Origin: JAWLCG01 sp041687295
GTDB lineage: Bacteria; Planctomycetota; Phycisphaerae; SM23-33; FEN-1343
Direction: 5' to 3'
Length of the DNA stretch: 18,086 nt
NCBI GenBank assembly: GCA_041687295.1
Contig: JAWLCG010000060.1
Span: forward strand, 1-18,086
Below, piece by piece: positions 1 through 4,763 of the stretch. The translations under genes and the position numbers were made by a program. The notes under the pieces were generated by a model. That model had not been told where the DNA came from and did not search any database. It saw nothing but the letters and a program-made list of their open reading frames with translations. Position 1 is the stretch's first letter; each line of letters opens with the position of its first letter.

Positions 1-351
1 GACCCGGTCGAGGCCGCCCGCTTCCTCGGCCAGAACAAGTGCATCTTCCACGTCCACGCCAAGGACACCGGCATCGACCCGGCCAACACCCGCGTCAACG
101 GCACGCTGGACACCAAGAGCTACGGCGACGTCGCCGCCCGCAGCTGGGTCTTCCGCACCTGCGGCTACGGCCACGGCGACGAGTTCTGGAAGCCCTTCGT
201 CAGCATGCTGCGGACCTACAACTACGACGGCGTGATGAGCATCGAGCACGAGGACTCGCTGATGAGCATCAACGAGGGCTTCGAGAAGGCCGTCAGCTAC
301 CTCCAGGGCATCCTGCTGACCCAAAAGGCCGGCCAGGCCTGGTGGTTCTAG
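1..351 (+). CDS. Sugar phosphate isomerase/epimerase-like protein, 3' end only
   Basis: An open frame enters from the left edge and ends at TAG 349-351, leaving the last 116 residues. The visible part has the features of the C-terminal half of a xylose-isomerase-like TIM barrel (AP endonuclease 2 / IolE family): HVHAKDT near residue 18, a metal-site type histidine-aspartate strand; then GYGHGDEFW; then the strand YDGVMSIEHED, whose Glu-His-Glu resembles the last metal-binding Glu of the family; then a closing helix ending KAGQAWWF. Members isomerise or epimerise small sugars or inositol derivatives using a divalent metal, usually in the cytoplasm. The exact substrate cannot be told. The start lies outside the window. 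No terminator directly follows the stop. Confidence 0.8.
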   Translation, partial: DPVEAARFLGQNKCIFHVHAKDTGIDPANTRVNGTLDTKSYGDVAARSWVFRTCGYGHGDEFWKPFVSMLRTYNYDGVMSIEHEDSLMSINEGFEKAVSYLQGILLTQKAGQAWWF

Positions 352-418
352 CCGCTCGCAGAGCGGCTGGAGCATTTGCCGATTGCGATTGTGGGTCTCA
401 AGGCGCCGCCGGCCCAAG

Positions 419-440
419 CCCACGGATTGCCATCCGTGGG
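419..440. repeat. Family C palindromic repeat, copy 1
   Basis: Arms CCCACGGAT and ATCCGTGGG flank a 4-nt centre TGCC. Further copies lie at 4631-4651 and 9526-9547. The homology with the 9526 copy extends about 45 nt beyond the hairpin on the right side, so the mobile unit is larger than the palindrome. Confidence 0.85.
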
Positions 441-524
441 CATCGTGGCCGGGCCGTTGGTTTCGAGGCACAACGCACCCGCAGGTCCGACCGCAGGGCA
501 CTCTAGAGCAGGACAACGGCACAG

Positions 525-563
525 CCGGGGCCGTGGCGGGTGGCAACACTCCCACGGCCCCGG
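525..563. other. Perfect 12-bp hairpin
   Basis: CCGGGGCCGTGG (525-536) pairs perfectly with CCACGGCCCCGG (552-563) across a 15-nt loop. There is no T-tract right after it. It may be part of a structured RNA or a repeat remnant; the function is unknown. Confidence 0.6.
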
Positions 564-692
564 TCGCGCGCAGGGAGAGGGCCCTTCGAGAAAATAGGAA
601 TCTTTCCGAAAAAACCACAGAACCCTTGGCCCGACGGGACGTATGAACTACAGACAGTCAGGCCCCCGCCTGACAATGTCTCACGTGAGACC

Positions 693-755
693 GGCGGCCA
701 GGCGTGATCCCACAACGTGTCCCCCCGCACGTTACACGCCGGCCGCCACCTTTTT
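693..755 (+). terminator. Terminator-like branched hairpin plus T5
   Basis: Outer arms GGCGGCCAGGCGTG (693-706) and CACGCCGGCCGCC (735-747) pair with one bulge. An inner stem AACGTG (714-719) pairs with CACGTT (728-733). The sequence ACC then TTTTT (751-755) follows. This reads as an intrinsic terminator for plus-strand transcription, but the nearest upstream stop codon is about 340 nt away, so it may end an unannotated small RNA or a long 3' UTR. Confidence 0.4.
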
Positions 756-779
756 GCGCCCACTTTCTGCGATATGTAG

Positions 780-797
780 CCCCGGCCTCGCCCGGGG
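780..797. repeat. Family B palindromic repeat, divergent copy
   Basis: CCCCGG ... CCGGGG preceded by TAG and followed by CCTTCCCGAA resembles the family B unit (TAGCCCCGGGCTTGCCCGGG followed by GTCTTC) seen at 4522, 4558, 7089 and 7181. It is followed 58 nt later by a family D copy, the same order as at 7089-7159. Confidence 0.6.
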
Positions 798-855
798 CCT
801 TCCCGAACTCCCACAAACCGCACCGGCTCGCCACGTCGAAGCCGCAGGCGAAGAC

Positions 856-883
856 GGGTGCCGTGGCTGCGGCGTCTGCAGCC
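856..883. repeat. Family D repeat, copy 1
   Basis: These 28 nt (GGGTGCCGTGGCTGCGG, then CGTCTGCAGCC) are identical to 7132-7159. The inner part folds as GGCTGC / GCAGCC around a 7-nt loop. Confidence 0.85.
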
Positions 884-945
884 TCGTCTTTGGGCGCCTG
901 ATCGTCAGCCCCACCGGTCGACAACGACCAAGGGCGCGGGCGCAG

Positions 946-1055
946 TATGGAGTGCGGCGACAGCGTCGCCGCTTTGGCTCTCCCGCGTGCCGGCGCGGCG
1001 AGGCCCTTGTCCCAGATATCAAGCCAAAGCGGCGAGTGCCTCGCCGCACTCCATA
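946..1055. repeat. Large inverted repeat, 34-nt arms (family E)
   Basis: The left arm 946-979 begins TATGGAGTGCGGCGA and ends GTCGCCGCTTTGGCT. The right arm 1022-1055 is its reverse complement except for a few central positions, beginning AGCCAAAGCGGCGAGTG and ending CGCCGCACTCCATA. The 42-nt spacer has no gene. Together they form a MITE-like or two-headed palindromic element lying just upstream of the methyltransferase promoter. Confidence 0.85.
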
Positions 1056-1076
1056 CGGCGTTTGCGCCCTGCCGCC

Positions 1077-1105
1077 TTGCCGCTACGGCCCCGGTCGAGC
1101 ATAAT
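1077..1105 (+). promoter_or_regulatory. Sigma-70-type promoter of the methyltransferase gene
   Basis: A -35 box TTGCCG (1077-1082), a 17-nt spacer and a -10 box CATAAT (1100-1105) place the predicted transcription start at or within a base or two of the ATG at 1112. No Shine-Dalgarno sequence precedes the ATG, so the mRNA would be leaderless. Confidence 0.6.
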
Positions 1106-1111
1106 CGCCCC

Positions 1112-2317
1112 ATGGCCCTGACGGTGGCGCAACTGGAATACCTGCGGAGCGACTCGGCCCGGCGGTGGCTGGAGGGCGAGCTGCCGGGCGATGCGCTGGC
1201 GGCCGCCAAGGTGCTGCGGCGGGAGCTGTCGGCTGAGCGGGCGGCGGCGGTGCTGGAGCTGCGGGCCGTGCGGGCCCGGGCTGAGCGGAGCGGGCGGTTC
1301 GCCCCGGCCTTCGCCCGGGCCCTGCTGGCCGACGACCGGATGCTGCAGCAGGCCTCGAGCGAGCGGCTCGCGCGGTACAAGGGCGCCCAGCTGGCCGGGC
1401 GGGCCGGGCCGGCGGCGCAGGCGTGGGACCTCTGCTGCGGGATGGGCGCCGACGCGATCGGCCTGGCCCGGGCCGGCCTGGCCGTGCGGGGGTTCGACCT
1501 CTCGCCGGCGGCGGTGGTCTGTGCCACCCACAACGCTACGCTGGCCGGCGTGGGCGACCGCTGCCGCTTCGAGCCCGCCGACGTGACGGCCCTGGCCCTG
1601 CCGACCGACGCCGCCGTCCACATCGACCCCGACCGTCGCGCCACCGGCCGACGCAGCCACGCCCTGGCCGACTACGCCCCCGGACCCGACTTCCTCCGCG
1701 CCCTGCCGACCCGAACCGCCTGCGGGGCCATGAAGCTCTCGCCGGCGACCGACCCAGCCGCCCTGGCCGACTGGCCGGGGCTGGCGCTGGAGTGGCTCAG
1801 CGAGGCCGGCGTCTGCAAGCAGCTGCTGGCGTGGTGGCCCGGTGAGGCCCGGCCCCGGCACGTGGCGACGGTGCTGGCCGGGCCGCCCGAGGCCCCCCGC
1901 GTCGAGTCGATCGCCGCCGACGCCGAGCCCGCTCCCCTCGCCGCGCCGGGGCGATGGCTCATCGAGCCCGACCCAGCCCTGCTGGCGGCCCGAGCCGTCG
2001 ACGCCCTGGCCCGCCGTCACGGCCTCTGGCGGGCCCACCCGGGGCTGGACTGGCTCTTCGGCGACGCGCCGGCCCGCTCGCCGCTGGCGAGCGACTTCGA
2101 GGTCCTCCGCCAGGTCCCCGGTCGCGTCCGCGACGTGGCGACGGCCCTGGCCGAACTGAACGCCGGCCTCGTCGAGGTCAAGCCCCGCGGCCTGCGGTTG
2201 GACACCGACGCCCTCCAGCGCCAACTCCGTGGCGGCGGCGACCAACCTATCGCCGTCCTCTGGACCCGCCTGGGCAGCCGACAGGTCGCCTTCATCGCCC
2301 GCCGTCGCGACCACTGA
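1112..2317 (+). CDS. Class I SAM-dependent methyltransferase with THUMP-like domain
   Basis: This 401-residue protein has an N-terminal helical region, then a Rossmann methyltransferase core with SAM motif I WDLCCGMGADAIGLARAG near residues 106-123, an acidic residue closing strand 2 (GFDLSPAA), and the motif VHIDPDRRATGRR near 169-181, typical of the family that carries a C-terminal THUMP-like domain. The tail (EVKPRG...VAFIARR) matches the end of that domain. Known members are annotated only as methyltransferases, presumably acting on RNA in the cytoplasm; the target is unknown. The ATG at 1112 is chosen because MALTVAQLEYL starts the conserved part and a promoter ends just before it; an in-frame ATG at 947 would read through the upstream inverted repeat. 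It is a single gene with no co-directional partner nearby. Confidence 0.85.
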   Translation: MALTVAQLEYLRSDSARRWLEGELPGDALAAAKVLRRELSAERAAAVLELRAVRARAERSGRFAPAFARALLADDRMLQQASSERLARYKGAQLAGRAGPAAQAWDLCCGMGADAIGLARAGLAVRGFDLSPAAVVCATHNATLAGVGDRCRFEPADVTALALPTDAAVHIDPDRRATGRRSHALADYAPGPDFLRALPTRTACGAMKLSPATDPAALADWPGLALEWLSEAGVCKQLLAWWPGEARPRHVATVLAGPPEAPRVESIAADAEPAPLAAPGRWLIEPDPALLAARAVDALARRHGLWRAHPGLDWLFGDAPARSPLASDFEVLRQVPGRVRDVATALAELNAGLVEVKPRGLRLDTDALQRQLRGGGDQPIAVLWTRLGSRQVAFIARRRDH

Positions 2318-2445
2318 CGATGCCCCGCCCGCTCTGTCAGCCACGAATTCGGCAGAATTCACAGAAAAAGTCCCCGCCGCACCGCCGTGCCCATACCCCA
2401 TGGCCTCGCCCCAGGCCACCCCTTGACCCCCAACTCGTAGCGGTG

Positions 2446-2524
2446 CGACCACACCTGTCATACCCCCCGGGGCCCGTGCCGCCGGGGGAATCCGCCGGGG
2501 CCGCGACCACGGCTGTCATACCCC
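2446..2524. repeat. Pair of 21-nt imperfect direct repeats
   Basis: CGACCAC followed by two variable bases and CTGTCATACCCC occurs at 2446-2466 and 2504-2524, 58 nt apart, with the two central bases differing. Between them is a GC-rich imperfect palindrome (CCCCCCGGGGCC ... CCGGGG). The function is unknown. Confidence 0.7.
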
Positions 2525-2700
2525 TCGCGCACACTGGACCTCAGTCCGGGGCGCAGGGGAGAGGCCCCGGCCGCTGCGAGCGGGAGGGTCCGACAGGGGG
2601 TGCCCGGCCGGCAGGTGGGGAGACCGTGGGGGTGCCGGCCGGGCCGTCTGACTCGGGCCCGCGCCACCGCACCGGGGGCGCGGGCCGGCTCGTAAGGCCA

Positions 2701-2787
2701 AAGGTGGGGCTCCGCGGACGCTGCGCCCCAGCCTACGAAAGCCGCCCGCGCCGTAGGCTGGGGCGCAGCGAAGCGGAGCCCCACCTT
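2701..2787. repeat. Inverted repeat with 35-36-nt arms, relative of family A
   Basis: The right arm 2753-2787 starts GTAGGCTGGGGCGCAGCG and ends GGAGCCCCACCTT. The left arm 2701-2736 is its reverse complement with a small internal difference. Each arm is itself a hairpin (GGCTGGGGC / GGAGCCCC type) built like family A (GTAGGCCGGGTCGAGC ... GGCCCGGC). A truncated piece of the same unit (CTGCCCCAGCCTACA) occurs near 9616-9630. Confidence 0.8.
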
Positions 2788-3003
2788 CCCCGGCGACGCT
2801 CGACCCGGTCTACGACTGACCCCAACAGGGCGACCAGGACGCCCCGCCGAAGAAAGAGAGTAGAGCAGTAGAGAGCCCTGCGCTGGCGCTTCGGGCTCAG
2901 GAGACCGCAGGAGGGGGCGTGGCGTCCACGAGTGGCGGTGGGCTCAACGAGGCGTCAGCCTCTTGTCTACTGCTCTCCTGTCTCCTGTTCTCCTGCTCTA
3001 ATG

Positions 3004-3029
3004 AAAAGGCCCGCCGAAGCGGGCCTTTT
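3004..3029. terminator. Bidirectional intrinsic terminator after tRNA-Leu
   Basis: AAAAGGCCCGC (3004-3014), loop CGAA, GCGGGCCTTTT (3019-3029): a perfect 11-bp stem with a stable tetraloop and T-tracts readable on both strands. On the minus strand it begins just 3 nt past the tRNA 3' end, so it should terminate the tRNA transcript. Confidence 0.85.
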
Positions 3030-3032
3030 CAC

Positions 3033-3115
3033 TGCCGGAGGAGGGAATCGAACCCTCACCTGGTTACCCAGACGGGTTTTTGAAACCCGCGCGTCTGCCG
3101 TTCCGCCACTCCGGC
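3033..3115 (-). tRNA. tRNA-Leu (anticodon CAA)
   Basis: Read on the minus strand, acceptor arms GCCGGAG and CTCCGGC pair fully, with discriminator A. The D region is TGGCGGAACGGCAGACGC. The anticodon arm is CGGGT-TTCAAAA-ACCCG, giving anticodon CAA (reads UUG). A long class II variable arm CTGG-GTAA-CCAG marks it as Leu, and the T arm is GAGGG-TTCGATT-CCCTC. The 3' CCA is not encoded (GTG follows), so it must be added by CCA transferase. An intrinsic terminator follows directly and a promoter lies just upstream, so it looks like a stand-alone unit. Confidence 0.95.
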
Positions 3116-3125
3116 CGGAGCGTCC

Positions 3126-3153
3126 ATAATACCCGCAACCGGCCCGGGCTCAA
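3126..3153 (-). promoter_or_regulatory. Promoter of tRNA-Leu
   Basis: On the minus strand, -35 TTGAGC (3153-3148), 16-nt spacer, -10 TATTAT (3131-3126). The predicted start is a few bases before the tRNA 5' end at 3115. Confidence 0.6.
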
Positions 3154-3168
3154 GGGCCTTTCCGGCTC

Positions 3169-3197
3169 TTGCGTCCGGGGCGGTTCGCTGGTAGAGT
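3169..3197 (+). promoter_or_regulatory. Promoter of glyA
   Basis: -35 TTGCGT (3169-3174), 17-nt spacer, -10 TAGAGT (3192-3197). It lies back to back with the tRNA-Leu promoter, with about 15 nt between the two -35 boxes. The expected leader is about 27 nt and contains GGAG (3218-3221) 9 nt before the ATG. Confidence 0.5.
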
Positions 3198-3230
3198 GTG
3201 CCCTTTCCCCCGACGCTGGAGAAACCGCCC

Positions 3231-4475
3231 ATGGCCCTCGAGAATACCGATAAGCAGATCGCCGACCTCATCGCCGCCGAGCGCGACCGCCAGCAGCAGA
3301 CGCTGGAGCTGATCGCCAGCGAGAATCACGCCAGCCCGGCCGTCCTCGAGGCCACCGGCTCGGTCCTGACCGACAAGTACGCCGAGGGCTACCCCTTCAA
3401 ACGCTACTACGGCGGATGCGGCGTCGCCGACCAGGTCGAGCAGCTCTGTATCGACCGCGCCAAGGCCCTGTTCGGCGCCGACCACGCCAACGTCCAGCCC
3501 CACTCGGGCACAGGGGCGAACATGGCGGTGTACATGGCCGCCCTGGACCCCGGCGACAAGATCCTGGCCATGGACCTCGCCCACGGCGGGCACCTCTCGC
3601 ACGGCATGAAGATCAACTTCTCGGGCAAGTTCTACACCATCGCCAGCTACGGCGTCCGCGAGGACACCGAGATGATGGACATGGACGCCATCCGCCAGCA
3701 GGCCCTCGCCGAGCGGCCCAAGATGATCGTCGCCGGCGCGTCGGCCTACCCGCGGACGATCGACTTCGAGGCCTTCGGCGCCATCGCCCGCGAGGTCGGC
3801 GCCCTGCTGCTGACCGACATCGCCCACATCGCCGGCCTGGTCGTCGCCGGCGTGCACCCCACACCCGTGCCCCACGCCGACTTCGTGACCACCACCACGC
3901 ACAAGACGCTGCGGGGCCCCCGCGGCGGCATGGTGCTGTGCAAGGCCGACTACGCCAGGAAGCTCGACTCGACCGTCTTCCCCGGCATCCAGGGCGGGCC
4001 GCTGGTCCACGTGATCGCCGCCAAGGCCGTCGCCTTCCACGAGGCCAGCCAGGACGCCTTCCGCCAGTACCAGGCCCAGGTCGTCGCCAACGCCGCAACG
4101 CTCGCCGGCGAACTGGCCAACAAGGGCTGGCGAATCGTCAGCGGCGGCACGGACAACCACCTGCTGCTGATCGACCTCCGCAGCCGAGACACCGAGCTCA
4201 CCGGCCACGACGCCCAGAACTGGCTCGAGGCGGCCGGCATCGTCTGCAACAAGAACAAGATCCCCTTCGACCCGCGCCCCGCCACGCAGACCTCGGGCCT
4301 GCGCCTCGGCACGCCCGCCCTGACGACCCGCGGCCTCAAGCAGCCCCAGATGCAACAGCTGGCCACCTGGATCGACCACATCCTGGCCAGCCACGGCGAC
4401 CAGGCCGTCGCCGGCCGCATCCGCCAGGAAGTCCAGCAGATGGGCGAGCAGTTCCCCATCCCCGCCTGCCGGTAG
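3231..4475 (+). CDS. glyA: Serine hydroxymethyltransferase
   Basis: This 414-residue protein is a full-length SHMT, the PLP enzyme that converts serine and tetrahydrofolate to glycine and 5,10-methylene-THF, supplying one-carbon units in the cytoplasm. Signatures include LELIASENHASPAVLEA near the N-terminus, DKYAEGYPFKRYYGGC, the cofactor-binding NVQPHSGTGANMAVY, the DLAHGGHLSHG loop, DIAHIAGLVVAG, and the PLP-lysine motif TTTTHKTLRGPRGG with Lys225 as the predicted Schiff-base residue. C-terminal SGLRLGTPALTTRG is typical of the family. The ATG at 3231 follows GGAG at good spacing; an in-frame ATG at 3198 would add 11 unlike residues and overlap the -10 box. Its stop is followed within 4 nt by a composite palindromic repeat. 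Glycine supply and one-carbon metabolism are the expected role. Confidence 0.98.
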   Translation: MALENTDKQIADLIAAERDRQQQTLELIASENHASPAVLEATGSVLTDKYAEGYPFKRYYGGCGVADQVEQLCIDRAKALFGADHANVQPHSGTGANMAVYMAALDPGDKILAMDLAHGGHLSHGMKINFSGKFYTIASYGVREDTEMMDMDAIRQQALAERPKMIVAGASAYPRTIDFEAFGAIAREVGALLLTDIAHIAGLVVAGVHPTPVPHADFVTTTTHKTLRGPRGGMVLCKADYARKLDSTVFPGIQGGPLVHVIAAKAVAFHEASQDAFRQYQAQVVANAATLAGELANKGWRIVSGGTDNHLLLIDLRSRDTELTGHDAQNWLEAAGIVCNKNKIPFDPRPATQTSGLRLGTPALTTRGLKQPQMQQLATWIDHILASHGDQAVAGRIRQEVQQMGEQFPIPACR

Positions 4476-4478
4476 ACC

Positions 4479-4509
4479 GTAGGCCGGGTCGAGCGGAGCG
4501 AGGCCCGGC
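4479..4509 (+). repeat. Family A palindromic repeat after glyA
   Basis: The unit GTAGGCCGGGTCGAGC ... GAGGCCCGGC folds as a hairpin (GCCGGG / CCCGGC). It starts 4 nt after the glyA stop. Two more copies, at 7018-7048 (+) and 7238-7268 (-), also follow stop codons in the same relative orientation. Confidence 0.9.
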
Positions 4510-4521
4510 GTCCGTATACGG

Positions 4522-4575
4522 CCCCGGGCTTGCCCGGGGTCTTCCGTCTTCATATAGCCCCCGGCATGCCGGGGG
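4522..4575 (+). repeat. Two family B palindromes in tandem
   Basis: CCCCGGGCTTGCCCGGGG (4522-4539) and CCCCCGGCATGCCGGGGG (4558-4575) are each followed by GTCTTC or TCTTC and preceded by a GTATA/ATATAG stretch, so the second is a diverged copy of the first. They form the B module behind the family A unit and may act as the 3' end of the glyA transcript. Confidence 0.85.
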
Positions 4576-4630
4576 TCTTCGACACGACGGGGAAGCGACG
4601 GGGGACTGGGCAGCACGCCCGGACAAGACC

Positions 4631-4651
4631 CCCACGGATTGCATCCGTGGG
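4631..4651. repeat. Family C palindromic repeat, copy 2
   Basis: Arms CCCACGGAT and ATCCGTGGG with a 3-nt centre TGC, one base shorter than copies 1 and 3. The rest of the stretch up to 4763 shows only a small GGACG-GTA-CGTCC stem (4695-4707) and the ribosome binding site of the next gene. Confidence 0.85.
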
Positions 4652-4763
4652 CTTGGAGAGCGCTAACGTGACCGCGCCCGAGTCTTGGAGGAGGGGACGG
4701 TACGTCCGGTTTTGTCTTCCCTGGTCCGTGGTCCTGACTACCTGGTCCTGAAAGGGGAACCCC

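Larger units (their letters stand above)
352..1111. other. Gene-free stretch with hairpins and dispersed repeats
   Basis: I see no convincing gene in these 760 bases; the open frames here have arginine/proline-rich compositions typical of random high-GC frames. The stretch holds, in order, a family C hairpin (419-440), a perfect 12-bp hairpin (525-563), a short stem (657-674), the palindrome TCTCACGTGAGA (679-690), a branched hairpin followed by TTTTT (693-755), a family B hairpin (780-797), a family D repeat (856-883), a 34-nt inverted repeat pair (946-1055) and the promoter of the next gene. Confidence 0.7.
2318..3003. other. Gene-free stretch with palindromes and purine-rich tracts
   Basis: I find no supported gene here. 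Visible items are GAATTC-GGCA-GAATTC (2345-2360), a pair of 21-nt direct repeats (2446-2466 and 2504-2524), an inverted repeat (2701-2787), a hairpin GAGCCC ... GGGCTC (2873-2898), the small palindrome GAGGC-GTCA-GCCTC (2949-2962) and a pyrimidine-rich run of CTCCTG-type units (2964-2999) that is roughly complementary to the purine-rich AGAGTAGAGCAGTAGAG before 2873. Confidence 0.65.

Noticed and set aside
947..1111. N-terminal extension of the methyltransferase from an ATG at 947
   Set aside because: The added 55 residues would be encoded by the inverted repeat and the promoter; the conserved protein starts at 1112.
658..1644. A 328-codon minus-strand frame across repeats and the methyltransferase
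   Set aside because: It runs through palindromic repeats and opposite the SAM-binding motif; Ser/Arg/Ala-rich with no recognisable domain.
2345..2360. GAATTC-GGCA-GAATTC as a cloning adaptor remnant
   Set aside because: It resembles but does not match common EcoRI adaptors and is continuous with normal genomic context; more likely a natural palindrome.
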